DNA from: Catenulispora sp. MAP5-51
Lineage (GTDB): Bacteria; Actinomycetota; Actinomycetes; Streptomycetales; Catenulisporaceae
DNA: 64,000 bases
Assembly: GCF_041261205.1 (NCBI RefSeq)
Contig: NZ_JBGCCH010000010.1
Coordinates: forward strand, 62,001-126,000
Direction: 5' to 3'
The notes below the pieces were generated by a model. It was not told the origin of the DNA. It made no database searches and was given only the letters and a program-made list of their open reading frames with translations. Below, one piece after another: positions 22,429-30,669 of this stretch (position 1 is the first letter of the stretch; the number at the start of each line of letters is the position of its first letter). The translations under genes and the position numbers were made by a program.

Positions 22429-22890
22429 TCAGACCTCGACGGTCAGCTCGACCTCGACCGGCGCGTCCAGCGGCAGCACGGCCACGCCGACCGCCGAGCG
22501 GGCGTGCCGGCCGGCCTCGCCGAACACCGCGCCGAGCAGCTCCGAGGCGCCGTTGATGACGCCGGGCTGCCCGGTGAAGTCCGGGGCGCTGGCCACGAAG
22601 CCGACCACCTTCACGACCCGCTTGACCTTGGCCAGGTCGCCGATCTCGGACTTCACCGCGGCCAGCGCGTTCAGCGCGCAGCGCTGCGCCAGGGCCTTGG
22701 CGTCCTCCGGGCTGACCTGGTCGCCGACCTTGCCGATCATCGGCAGCGCGCCGTCGACCATCGGCAGCTGGCCGGAGGTGAAGACGAGGTTGCCGCTGCG
22801 CAGCACCGGGATGTAGGCCGCGACCGGGGCCGCGACCTCGGGCAGCTTCAGGCCCAGCTCGGTCAGCTTCTCTTCGGGGTGGGTCGTCAT
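22429..22890 (-). CDS. RidA/YjgF family enamine deaminase-like protein
   Basis: A 153-aa protein of the YjgF/YER057c/UK114 family, close to the variety encoded beside arsA/crp in actinobacteria (Rv3678c-like). It has [26 protein letters not shown] (about 23-48), [15 protein letters not shown] (about 72-86) and a C-terminal [27 protein letters not shown]. The canonical arginine is present in ARSAVGV. RidA proteins hydrolyse reactive enamine/imine intermediates from PLP enzymes. The ATG is 3 bases after the DUF4177 stop, so the two are translationally coupled. Confidence 0.92.
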   Translation of the reverse strand: MTTHPEEKLTELGLKLPEVAAPVAAYIPVLRSGNLVFTSGQLPMVDGALPMIGKVGDQVSPEDAKALAQRCALNALAAVKSEIGDLAKVKRVVKVVGFVASAPDFTGQPGVINGASELLGAVFGEAGRHARSAVGVAVLPLDAPVEVELTVEV

Positions 22891-22893
22891 GTC

Positions 22894-23058
22894 TTAGGAC
22901 TCCGTCGTCTTCGGACGCTTCAGGTAGGCGACCAGCTGGTCCGGGTTCGGGCCCGGGACGACCTGGACGAGCTCCCAGCCGTCCTCGCCCCAGGTGTCGA
23001 GGATCTGCTTGGTGGCGTGCACCAGCAGCGGCACTGTCGCGTATTCCCACTTGGTCAT
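22894..23058 (-). CDS. DUF4177 mini-protein (54 aa)
   Basis: A small gene coding 54 residues, MTKWEYATVPLLVHATKQIL and on, then WGEDGWELVQVVPGP and a C-terminal VAYLKRPK. The pattern KWEYxxVPL...ILNxxGxxGWELVxV...AYLKRP is that of DUF4177, a tiny family of unknown function. It lies between the kinase gene (gap 26 bases) and RidA (gap 3 bases) on the same strand. Its small size means it is easily missed by gene callers. Its fixed place beside ridA suggests a shared role, but this is inference. Confidence 0.85.
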   Translation of the reverse strand: MTKWEYATVPLLVHATKQILDTWGEDGWELVQVVPGPNPDQLVAYLKRPKTTES

Positions 23059-23084
23059 AGGCCAACCTTAAGGGGCCGGGGGGC

Positions 23085-24647
23085 TCAGCCGTCGCCGGGC
23101 AGCTGGCCGGCCGAGTTCGTCATGACGCAGTAGATGTTCTGGTTGACGGTCCAGTTGGCCGGCAGGTTCTTGCCGTTCCAGAGGTTCTCGCTGGGGATGA
23201 GCGCGTAGTAGTCGTAGTGGCTGCCCGCGGGGTCCGCCCAGGGCCCGATCAGGCGGTCGGTCCAGCACAGCTGCTTGCCCAGGGCCGTCAATGCGGCGAC
23301 GCCCGGGTAGGGGATCGGGCTGTTGCCGTCGGTGCCGTACTGGCTGTACGAGGAGTTGGTGACCGAGCTCACGTAGTAGAGCTCCAGATCATGAGCGCTC
23401 TTGCACTCCGCGTCCTGGTAGGTCGGGGTGCCGGGGACGAACGGCGGGCCGCTCATGCACGTCTGGCCGCTGCCGATGGGCAGGCTGGGGAAGTCGGTCC
23501 CGGCGCCGCCGAGGGTGTAGACCTTCACGACGTCCGAGGCCGGGACGTCGGCCTTCTTCTGCGTCTTCTTGCCCGAACTCGATCCCGCGCCGTAGGCGGC
23601 GAATCCCGCGACAGCAGCCGCGACCAGCACCGTGGCCGCGAACGCCCCGGCGGCCTTGGCCCGGGACCGCTTCGGCGGGACCGGTGAAGCCGTTCCCGCG
23701 GGGCTGCCCGGATCCGGATCCTCGGGGGCGCCGAGCGTCGCGGTCGCCACTCCGGTCGGGGACATCAGCATCGTGCCCTGCGCGGTCATGGCTCGGCCCG
23801 GGTCGGCGATCACCGCGTCCAGCAGCGTCCGGACCTGCGAGGCGGTCAACCGGCCTGCGGGCGCGGAGGCCAGCATCCCGGACACCGCGGCCGCCAGCGG
23901 GCCCTGCGCGTTCGTCAGGTAGGGGACCTCGTTCAGGACCGCCCCGAAGGTCGCGGCGGTGGTGTCGCGCTCGAACGCGGCCTTGCCCTCGATCGCGAAG
24001 TACAGCACCGCCCCGAGCGACCACAGGTCCGAGGCCGGGCTCGCCTCGTGCCCGGAGAGCCGCTCGGGCGCCAGGTAGGCCGGGGAGCCGATGACCGCGC
24101 CGGTCTTGGTCAGGGTGGGGTCGTCGGCGGCCTGCGCGATGCCGAAGTCGGTGAGCTTGGCCCGGCCGGTGCCGCCGACCATGATGTTCGAGGGCTTCAC
24201 GTCGCGGTGCACGATCCCGGCCTCGTGGGCGGCCTCCAGGGCCGAGAGGACCTGGCGCCCCACGTCGGCCACGGCGTGCGCGGAGAGCGGACCGGTGCGG
24301 CGGACCAGCTGCGCCAGGGTCGGCGCCTCGACCAGCTCCATGACGATGAACACGGAGCCGTTGTCGTGGACCACGTCGAAGACGGTCACCACGGCCGGGT
24401 CGTTCAGCCGGCCGGCGGTGCGGGCCTCGCGCAGGATGCGCTGCTCGAACTCGGCCCGCTCGGCGACGGTGACGTCCTCGCCGAGCCGCATCTCCTTCAC
24501 CGCGACCGCCCGGCCGATCACCCGGTCCTCGGCGCGCCACACGATCCCCATGCCGCCGCGGCCGAGCTCGGCGTGCAGGACATAACGTTCCGCGATCACG
24601 CGCTCGGTTCTCGGCGCCAAACGCTCGGTGTCGACATCGTCGCTCAT
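23085..24647 (-). CDS. Membrane Ser/Thr protein kinase (PknB-type)
   Basis: A 520-aa Hanks-type kinase. The kinase domain (about 20-285) has the glycine loop GRGGMGIVW (29-37), invariant Lys51 (VAVKEM), catalytic HRDVKPSN (D149) and DFGIA (D167), with LAPE and DLWSLG. A Pro-rich linker leads to one membrane segment (about 332-353). The extracellular C-terminal domain (about 365-520) has paired cysteines and Tyr-rich stretches; it is not PASTA. All catalytic residues are present, so it should be active. It is divergent from the arsA pair and heads the DUF4177-RidA-NUDIX-MBL run. The signal it senses is unknown. Confidence 0.95.
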   Translation of the reverse strand: MSDDVDTERLAPRTERVIAERYVLHAELGRGGMGIVWRAEDRVIGRAVAVKEMRLGEDVTVAERAEFEQRILREARTAGRLNDPAVVTVFDVVHDNGSVFIVMELVEAPTLAQLVRRTGPLSAHAVADVGRQVLSALEAAHEAGIVHRDVKPSNIMVGGTGRAKLTDFGIAQAADDPTLTKTGAVIGSPAYLAPERLSGHEASPASDLWSLGAVLYFAIEGKAAFERDTTAATFGAVLNEVPYLTNAQGPLAAAVSGMLASAPAGRLTASQVRTLLDAVIADPGRAMTAQGTMLMSPTGVATATLGAPEDPDPGSPAGTASPVPPKRSRAKAAGAFAATVLVAAAVAGFAAYGAGSSSGKKTQKKADVPASDVVKVYTLGGAGTDFPSLPIGSGQTCMSGPPFVPGTPTYQDAECKSAHDLELYYVSSVTNSSYSQYGTDGNSPIPYPGVAALTALGKQLCWTDRLIGPWADPAGSHYDYYALIPSENLWNGKNLPANWTVNQNIYCVMTNSAGQLPGDG

Positions 24648-24763
24648 CTATGGGCCCCCCTCGGCCAAGTTCCCTGATAAGCACCACGGGTACAACGCCT
24701 CATCACACTAGCGCCAGGGGTAGGCCGTCCCAGGAATGTTCGCCGCATGGTTAGGCTGGGGCC

Positions 24764-25759
24764 ATGAGCCGACCCTGGCCGCCGGAGTGCCGCCTGCACA
24801 TCGTGACCGGAAAAGGCGGCACCGGGAAGACGACGGCGGCCGCGGCGCTGGCCCTGGCCCTGGCCGAGGGCGGCGGCCGGGTGCTGCTGGTGGAGGTCGA
24901 GGGCCGGCAGGGGATCGCGCAGCTCTTCGACACCGCCCCGCTGCCCTACGAGGAGCGCAGCATCGCGATCGCTCCCGGCGGCGGCGAGGTGTTCGCCCTG
25001 GCCATCGATCCGGAGCAGGCGCTGCTCGAGTACCTGGACATGTTCTACAAGCTGGGCCGGGCCGGCAAGGCGCTGAAGAAGTTCGGCGCCATCGACTTCG
25101 CGACCACCGTGGCCCCCGGCATGCGCGACGTGCTGCTCACCGGCAAGGCCTGCGAGGCGGTCCGCCGCACCGCCGCCGACCGTCCGGGCGCCGCCTTCGC
25201 CTACGACGCCGTGGTGATGGACGCCCCGCCCACCGGCCGCATCACCCGGTTCCTGAACGTGAACACCGAGGTCGCCGGCCTGGCTCGGGTCGGCCCGGTG
25301 AAGAACCAGGCCGAGGCGGTCATGCGGGTCCTGACCTCGCCGCAGACCGCGGTCCACCTGACCACGGTGCTGGAGGACATGCCGGTCCAGGAGACGCTGG
25401 ACGGCGTCGGGGACCTGCGGGCCGCCGGACTGCCGGTCGGCACGATCCTGGTCAACATGGTCCGCACCGCGCACCTGGCCGTCGGCAAGCGCGCGGTGGT
25501 CAGCGCGGCGGCCGAGAAGCGGGTCGCGACCCTGCTGCGGCCCTACGGCATCGACACCGCCGACACCCGCGCCCTGGCCGAGCTCGGCCGCGAGCACGCC
25601 GAGCGGCTGGCCCTGGAAGAGGTCCAGCGGCGCGCCCTGGACGGCGCGGGCCGGCCGGTGGTCGAGCTGCCGCTGCTCACCGACGGCATCGACCTGGGCG
25701 GACTCTACGAACTGGCCGCGGCCCTGACCGCCGCGGCCGAGACCGGGGAGGCGGTATGA
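24764..25759 (+). CDS. ArsA/GET3-family ATPase, first subunit
   Basis: A 331-aa deviant-Walker-A ATPase with GKGGTGKTT (about 16-24) and the A-loop region GNGGAGKTT-like replaced by a single P-loop. Switch motifs include VVMDAPPTGRITRFLN (about 150-165). It matches the first of the two ArsA-like proteins conserved next to whiB4/crp in mycobacteria (Rv3679). Rv3679/Rv3680 form a heteromeric ATPase linked to anion transport in mycobacteria. It lacks the cysteine triad for arsenite. The second subunit overlaps by 4 bases (ATGA), giving coupled, near-equal synthesis. Confidence 0.93.
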   Translation: MSRPWPPECRLHIVTGKGGTGKTTAAAALALALAEGGGRVLLVEVEGRQGIAQLFDTAPLPYEERSIAIAPGGGEVFALAIDPEQALLEYLDMFYKLGRAGKALKKFGAIDFATTVAPGMRDVLLTGKACEAVRRTAADRPGAAFAYDAVVMDAPPTGRITRFLNVNTEVAGLARVGPVKNQAEAVMRVLTSPQTAVHLTTVLEDMPVQETLDGVGDLRAAGLPVGTILVNMVRTAHLAVGKRAVVSAAAEKRVATLLRPYGIDTADTRALAELGREHAERLALEEVQRRALDGAGRPVVELPLLTDGIDLGGLYELAAALTAAAETGEAV

Positions 25760-26904
25760 GCGTGACCCCGAAGCATCTGGACGTCGACGGTCTGCTCACC
25801 GACCCGGCCACCTCCATCGTCGTGTGCTGCGGCTCCGGCGGCGTGGGCAAGACCACCACCGCCGCGGCGCTCGCCCTGCGGGCCGCCGAGCAGGGCCGCA
25901 AGGTCGTGGTCCTGACCATCGACCCGGCCCGCCGGCTGGCGCAGTCCCTGGGCCTGACCGAGCTGGACAACAGCCCGCGCGAGGTCGAGGGCGTCCAGGG
26001 CCCCGGCCGGCTGTTCGCGATGATGCTCGACATGCAGCGGACCTTCGACGAGATCGTCGAGAAGCACGCCGATCCGGACCGCGTCGACCAGATCCTTCAG
26101 AACCCCTTCTACCAGTCGCTGTCCGCGGGCTTCTCCGGCACGCAGGAGTACATGGCGATGGAGAAGCTGGGCCAGCTGCGCCGCACGGGCGACGAGACCG
26201 GCAGCTGGGACCTGATCATCGTCGACACCCCGCCGAGCCGCTCCGCCCTGGACTTCCTGGACGCCCCGAACCGGCTGGCCGGCTTCCTGGACGGCCGCCT
26301 GATCAAGGTCCTCATGGCCCCGGCCAAGGCCGGCGGGGGCTTCGCCATGAAGGTGCTGGCCTCCGGCTTCTCGATCGCCACGATGGCGCTGAACAAGCTG
26401 CTGGGCTCGGGCCTGCTGCACGACGTCCAGACCTTCGTCGGCTCCCTGGAATCGATGTTCGGCGGCTTCCGCCAGCGCGCCGAGGAGACGTACCGGCTGC
26501 TGCAGGCCGAGGGCACGGCGTTCCTGGTCGTGGCCGCGCCCGAACCGGACGCCCTGCGCGAGGCCGCCTACTTCACCGAGCGGCTGGCCGCCGAGAACAT
26601 GCCGCTGGCCGGCCTGATCCTGAACCGGGTGCACCCGGTGGCGGTGCCGGAGCTGTCGGCGGAGAAGGCCCTGGCGGCGGCCGAGGAGCTGGACGCGGAC
26701 TCCCCCGACCCGCGCCTGGCCGCGGGCCTGCTGCGGCTGCACGCCGAGCGGATGCGGCTCAGCGCGCGCGAGCGGCGGCTCGCGGACCGGTTCACGGCGT
26801 CGCAGCCGCATGTCGCGGTGGCGGAGATCCCGGCGCAGCCGGGGGACATCCACGACCTGGACGGGCTGCGGCTGGCCGGGGACCTGCTGGCCGGCGGCGC
26901 CTGA
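25756..26904 (+). CDS. ArsA/GET3-family ATPase, second subunit
   Basis: A 382-aa partner ATPase with Walker A CGSGGVGKTTTAAALAL (about 25-41), the A-loop VLTIDPARRLAQSLGL (about 53-68) and switch II VDTPPSRSALDFLDAP (about 156-171). A C-terminal part binds nucleotide (VVAAPEPDALREAAYFTERL, about 257-276). It matches mycobacterial Rv3680. The ATG at 25756 overlaps the first subunit's stop; a longer frame continuing upstream through that gene is only a shadow. A 24-bp tandem repeat and a terminator hairpin separate it from the convergent crp gene. Confidence 0.94.
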   Translation: MSVTPKHLDVDGLLTDPATSIVVCCGSGGVGKTTTAAALALRAAEQGRKVVVLTIDPARRLAQSLGLTELDNSPREVEGVQGPGRLFAMMLDMQRTFDEIVEKHADPDRVDQILQNPFYQSLSAGFSGTQEYMAMEKLGQLRRTGDETGSWDLIIVDTPPSRSALDFLDAPNRLAGFLDGRLIKVLMAPAKAGGGFAMKVLASGFSIATMALNKLLGSGLLHDVQTFVGSLESMFGGFRQRAEETYRLLQAEGTAFLVVAAPEPDALREAAYFTERLAAENMPLAGLILNRVHPVAVPELSAEKALAAAEELDADSPDPRLAAGLLRLHAERMRLSARERRLADRFTASQPHVAVAEIPAQPGDIHDLDGLRLAGDLLAGGA

Positions 26905-26944
26905 CGCGAGCGGCGCGGGCCGACAGGATCAGAAAGCAGAAAAG

Positions 26945-27016
26945 CGGATCTGGCGCCGGGCAGCAAGGCGGATCTGGCACCGACCAGAAAACCGGATCTG
27001 CCCCCGGGCAGCACTC
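26945..27016. repeat. Three 24-bp imperfect tandem repeats
   Basis: Units at 26945, 26969 and 26993 each begin CGGATCTG and share the pattern GGATCTG-N2-CCG-N3-CAG. They lie in the gap between convergent arsA2 and crp-type genes, just before a strong hairpin. The unit length is a multiple of three, but no start codon or ribosome site is associated. Confidence 0.75.
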
Positions 27017-27017
27017 A

Positions 27018-27045
27018 GCCCGGCGCGCATCCCACCGCGCCGGGC
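27018..27045. terminator. Bidirectional terminator hairpin between arsA2 and crp
   Basis: GCCCGGCGCG (27018-27027) and CGCGCCGGGC (27036-27045) pair perfectly with an 8-base loop. It lies between two convergent genes, 20 bases from the crp stop. Confidence 0.68.
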
Positions 27046-27065
27046 CCGGAACCGTCTGAACAGTG

Positions 27066-27740
27066 CTACCGCGAGCGCTGGCTCAGCCGCTCCACGTTCG
27101 TCAGCACCACGGCGCGCGCCTCCAGGCGCAGCCAGCCGCGGCCGGCGAAGTCGGCCAGCGCCTTGTTCACGGTCTCGCGGGAGGCGCCGACCAGCTGCGC
27201 CAGCTCCTCCTGCGTCATGTCGTGGGCGACGTGGATGCCGTCCTCGGCCGGGGTGCCGAAGCGCGCCGACAGGTCCAGCAGGGCCTTGGCCACGCGGCCG
27301 GGCACGTCTGAGAACACCAGATCGGACATCGAGTCGTTGGTGCGCCGCAGCCGCCGGGCGATGGCGCGCAGCAGGGCGCGGGCCACGTCGGGGCGGCCGG
27401 CCAGCCACGGGGTCAGCTCGTCGGAGCTCAGGCCCAGCAGGGTCGAGTCCACCAGGGCGGTGGCGCCGGCCGAGCGCGGGCCCGGGTCGAACAGGGACAG
27501 CTCGCCGAACATCTCGCCGGGGCCGAGCACCGCGACCAGGTTCTCGCGCCCGTCGCCGCTGGTGCGGCCGAGCTTGATCTTCCCGCGCAGCACCACGTAC
27601 AGCGAGTCCCCCGGGTCGCCCTCGTGGAACAGGAGGTCACCTCGGGCCAGCTCGATCTCGTTCATGGAGGCGCGCAGGGACGCGGCCGCGTCCTGATCGA
27701 GCGTGGCGAAGAGGGGCGTACGGCGTAGTACGTCGTCCAC
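27066..27740 (-). CDS. crp: Crp/Fnr-family transcriptional regulator (Crp)
   Basis: A 224-aa cyclic-nucleotide-type regulator. The cNMP-binding domain (about 8-118) has GDLLFHEGDPGDSLYVVLRGKIKLG and the phosphate-binding GEMFGELSLFDPGPRSAGATA (about 76-96), with the PRSA Arg/Ser pair used for cAMP. The C-terminal winged helix (about 150-215) has TQEELAQLVGASRETVNKALADFAGRGWL. It is very close in pattern to mycobacterial Crp (Rv3676) and streptomycete Crp, which lie in the same gene neighbourhood. It is convergent with the arsA pair. Confidence 0.95.
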   Translation of the reverse strand: MDDVLRRTPLFATLDQDAAASLRASMNEIELARGDLLFHEGDPGDSLYVVLRGKIKLGRTSGDGRENLVAVLGPGEMFGELSLFDPGPRSAGATALVDSTLLGLSSDELTPWLAGRPDVARALLRAIARRLRRTNDSMSDLVFSDVPGRVAKALLDLSARFGTPAEDGIHVAHDMTQEELAQLVGASRETVNKALADFAGRGWLRLEARAVVLTNVERLSQRSR

Positions 27741-27853
27741 GGATTTCTCCTCTTAAAAGGCAGTGCTGTTCCGAGACCAGTGTGACGCAGGGAGCGCCTG
27801 CGCAGCACGCCGGGTCGGGCTATCGTGCGATGTCCATTAGACCGTATGAGTAG

Positions 27854-29326
27854 TCATCTCCACGAAAGTGTCCGCACCAGAGCATCCAGCGCCCTGGGGT
27901 AGGCGGCCTCGGTGGGGCTGCCGAAACCGACCACGATGCCCTGCGGACGTGCGGCGGAGCTCGCAAGAGTGTTCGCCGGCGGCGTGTGCCACAGGTCCCC
28001 GAGGCCTTCCAGGTCGAGATCAAACTCAGCTGCGCGCTTGAGCACTTCGGCCTCGGTCATCCCGGCGGGCTCCAGCCGGACCAGCGCGTGCAGCCCGGCG
28101 GCGATGCCTCCGAGCGCGAAGCCGGCGGCCGGCCGCCCGGCCCGGGTGTGCAGCCGTTCGGCCAGCAGGTCGCGGCGCCGGCGGTAGCGCAGCCGCGCGG
28201 CGCGGATGTGCCGGTCGTAGTCGTGGGAGGCGATGAATTCCGCGAGCGTGAGCTGGCCCAGGGACTCCGACTGGTGGTCGGCGTGCCGTTTGGCCTCGGT
28301 CAGCGGCCCCACCAGGTGCTCGGGCAGGACCAGCCAGGCCAGCCGGACCGCCGGCCCCAGCGTCTTCGAGGCCGTGCCGAGGTAGACGGTGCGCTCCGGG
28401 GCCATCCCCTGCACCGCGCCGACCGGCTGCCGGTCGTAGCGGAACTCGCCGTCGTAGTCGTCCTCGACGATCACGCGCCGGCCGGCACGGGCCCACTCCA
28501 CCAGCGCCTGACGGCGGGCCGGGTGCAGGGTCGAGCCGATCGGATACTGGTGGCTCGGGGTGACCACCGCGGTGCCGGCGCCGTCGAAATCCGGCCCGCG
28601 AAGCAGGTCGACGCGGGCGCCGTCGTCGTCCACCGGGAGCGGCGCCACCTGCGCGCCGTGCGACCGCACCACCTCGTGGAACAGCGGTATGTAGGGGTCC
28701 TCCATCGCGAAGGTGCCGCCGAGCACCTGCCCCAGCAGCGCCAGCCCCTGCACCGCGCCGGACACGATGATGATCCGTTCCGCGTCGGTCCGGACGCCGC
28801 GCGCCCGTCCCAAATACTCGGCCAATGCCCGCCGCAGTTCGATCCGGCCGCGCGGATCCCCGTAGCCGAAGGCTTCGTTGGGCGCGGCATTAACCGCGCG
28901 GCGGGCAGCACGGAGCCAGGCGGCCCGTGGGAAGTGGGACAGGTCTGGTGTGCCCGGCCGGAGGTTGTGGGCCAAACGCTGCGGGGACCCGGCCGGCTCG
29001 CCGCGGGCTGACACCCCGGCCGTGGCCTTGGCCGGGGACGGGTTCCCCGCGCCCTGCGTTCCCAGCTCGGCGACCCGCGTCCCGGAGCCACGCGTCGCGA
29101 CCAGATGCCCCTCGGCGACCAGCTGGTCGTACGCCGCGGACACCGTCCCGCGCGCCAGCCCGAGCTCCGCCGCCAGGGTCCGGGTCGAGGGCAGCCGGGT
29201 GCCGGCGCCCAGCCGGCCGTCCCGGATCGCCTCGCGCAGGGCCTGCTCCAGCCCGACCCGGCGCCCGGAGGCCGGATCGACCGCGAGGTGCAGATCGACA
29301 TCCAAAGTGGACCAATATTCAGCCAT
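27854..29326 (-). CDS. MocR-family regulator (GntR domain + aminotransferase domain)
   Basis: A 490-aa fusion of a GntR winged helix (about 20-88: LEQALREAIRDGRLGAGTRLPSTRTLAAELGLARGTVSAAYDQL) and a PLP fold-type I aminotransferase domain (about 115-490). The PLP lysine is in GTASKTLGPAVRLAWLV (about 313-329), with VIVEDDYDGEFRYDRQP upstream as in PdxR/MocR proteins. Such proteins regulate transcription in response to PLP or an amine. It is divergent from an AhpD-like gene with only 47 bases between starts, so that gene is the likely target. A weak inverted repeat (ATTGGATCC / GGTCCACAAT) lies between them. Confidence 0.93.
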   Translation of the reverse strand: MAEYWSTLDVDLHLAVDPASGRRVGLEQALREAIRDGRLGAGTRLPSTRTLAAELGLARGTVSAAYDQLVAEGHLVATRGSGTRVAELGTQGAGNPSPAKATAGVSARGEPAGSPQRLAHNLRPGTPDLSHFPRAAWLRAARRAVNAAPNEAFGYGDPRGRIELRRALAEYLGRARGVRTDAERIIIVSGAVQGLALLGQVLGGTFAMEDPYIPLFHEVVRSHGAQVAPLPVDDDGARVDLLRGPDFDGAGTAVVTPSHQYPIGSTLHPARRQALVEWARAGRRVIVEDDYDGEFRYDRQPVGAVQGMAPERTVYLGTASKTLGPAVRLAWLVLPEHLVGPLTEAKRHADHQSESLGQLTLAEFIASHDYDRHIRAARLRYRRRRDLLAERLHTRAGRPAAGFALGGIAAGLHALVRLEPAGMTEAEVLKRAAEFDLDLEGLGDLWHTPPANTLASSAARPQGIVVGFGSPTEAAYPRALDALVRTLSWR

Positions 29327-29373
29327 CGGATTGGATCCTAACAGCGGTCCACAATCCGCGTACCGTCATAGTC

Positions 29374-29889
29374 ATGACAACGAACACAGCGGTTGAACAG
29401 CAAATACAGGCCAAGAACACCACATACGTGAAGCCCGCCGTCCGCCTCGCCGTCGACGACCTCGCGCCGGGGATCGCCAAGGCGATGAACGGCCTGGAGC
29501 GCGCCGCGGGCCAGTCCAGCCTGGAGAAGCCGCTGCGCGAGATGGTGAAGCTGCGCGCCTCGCAGATCAACGGCTGCGTCTACTGCGTCGACATGCACTC
29601 GCGCGACGCCGTCGCCGGCGGCGACACCTGGCGCCGTCTGAACCTGGTCGCGGTCTGGCGCGAGGCCCCGTACTTCACCGCCCGCGAGCGTGCCGCCCTG
29701 GCGCTGACCGAGGCCGTGACCCGGCTGGCCGACCGCGAGGTGTCCGACGCGGTGTGGGAGGAGGCCGCGGCGCAGTTCTCCGAGACAGAGCTGGCCGAGC
29801 TGGTCTGGCACATCGGGATCATCAATCTGTGGAACCGGCTCGGCGCGACCGCCCGGCCGTGGGAGCTGTCCGGCGGTGCCGAGGACTGA
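29374..29889 (+). CDS. Carboxymuconolactone decarboxylase/AhpD-like protein (1 of 3)
   Basis: A 171-aa AhpD-fold protein with the redox motif CVYCVDMH (about 67-74) preceded by LREMVKLRASQINGC, typical of the peroxidase-like carboxymuconolactone decarboxylase group. It probably reduces peroxides or acts in thiol redox reactions rather than in muconate breakdown. It is divergent from a MocR regulator. Two paralogues occur in this window (48178-48648 and 59482-59967), but this one lacks the TGTCACA promoter element seen before those two. The ATG at 29374 is used; the longer frame runs back into the MocR gene. Confidence 0.92.
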   Translation: MTTNTAVEQQIQAKNTTYVKPAVRLAVDDLAPGIAKAMNGLERAAGQSSLEKPLREMVKLRASQINGCVYCVDMHSRDAVAGGDTWRRLNLVAVWREAPYFTARERAALALTEAVTRLADREVSDAVWEEAAAQFSETELAELVWHIGIINLWNRLGATARPWELSGGAED

Positions 29890-29890
29890 A

Positions 29891-29920
29891 CCGCCTTCGG
29901 CCGCACGGCCGTTTCGGCGG
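29891..29920 (+). terminator. Candidate terminator between AhpD-like and response-regulator genes
   Basis: CCGCC and CGGCCG arms pair with CGGCCG and GGCGG arms across a small internal bulge, directly after the AhpD-like stop. It lies between convergent genes (113-base gap), so it may serve both. No U-run is present. Confidence 0.45.
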
Positions 29921-30003
29921 GGGACGCCGCCGGGACGGCAGGGCCGGACACCGACAGCCGATGGGAACGTACCCGCTGCGAAGGGGTCATCGCGGGTGCG
30001 GGC

Positions 30004-30669
30004 TCATCGGCTGTTCGCCGTCACCAGCCCCGACTCGTAGGCCAGGACCACCGCCTGCGCCCGGTCGCGCAGGCCGGTCTTGGCCAGGATCCGTGAGACG
30101 TGCGTCTTCACCGTCTGCTCGGCCAGGACCAGCTCGGCGGCGATCTCCTGGTTCGACAGGCCGCGGGCGACCAGCCGCAGGACGTCGAGCTCGCGCGGCG
30201 TCAGCGCCGTGACGGCGGCCGGCTCCGGCCGGTCGGCCGGCCGCCGGGCCGCGAAGTCCGCGATCAGCCGGCGCGTCACCGACGGCGCCAGCAGCGCGTC
30301 CCCGGCGGCCACCACCCGGACCGCGTGGACCAGTTCGGCGGCCGGGGCGTCCTTGAGCAGGAAGCCGCTGGCCCCGGCGCGCAGCGCGGCGTAGACGTAG
30401 TCGTCGAGGTCGAACGTGGTCAGCATCAGGACCCGGGGCCGCTCCGGGGCGCCGGCCAGGATGTGCTGGACCGCCTCCAGGCCGTCCATCACCGGCATCC
30501 GCACGTCCATCAGCACCACGTCCGGCTCGTGCGCGGCGACCTCGGCGACCGCCTGCACCCCGTTCGCGGCGTCCCCGACCACCTCGATGTCCGGCTGGGC
30601 CGCCAGCAGCGCGCCGAATCCGGCCCGCACCATCGCCTGGTCGTCCGCGATCAGGACCCGGATGCTCAT
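30004..30669 (-). CDS. NarL/LuxR-family response regulator
   Basis: A 221-aa response regulator. The receiver domain (about 3-120) has DDQ (8-10), phospho-acceptor Asp in VVLMDVRMPVMDG (about 55), Thr in MLTTFD and Lys in GFLLKDAP (about 105). The C-terminal LuxR helix-turn-helix (about 150-212) has LTPRELDVLRLVARGLSNQEIAAEL and TVKTHVSRILAKTGLRDRAQ. It overlaps the sensor kinase gene by 4 bases (ATGA), so it is translated with its cognate kinase. Targets are unknown. Confidence 0.95.
   Translation of the reverse strand: MSIRVLIADDQAMVRAGFGALLAAQPDIEVVGDAANGVQAVAEVAAHEPDVVLMDVRMPVMDGLEAVQHILAGAPERPRVLMLTTFDLDDYVYAALRAGASGFLLKDAPAAELVHAVRVVAAGDALLAPSVTRRLIADFAARRPADRPEPAAVTALTPRELDVLRLVARGLSNQEIAAELVLAEQTVKTHVSRILAKTGLRDRAQAVVLAYESGLVTANSR

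Noticed and set aside
24736-26904. A 722-residue frame spanning both ArsA genes
   Set aside because: The first two-thirds is the out-of-frame shadow of arsA1. The real second subunit begins at ATG 25756, which overlaps the arsA1 stop, and its Walker A lies right after.
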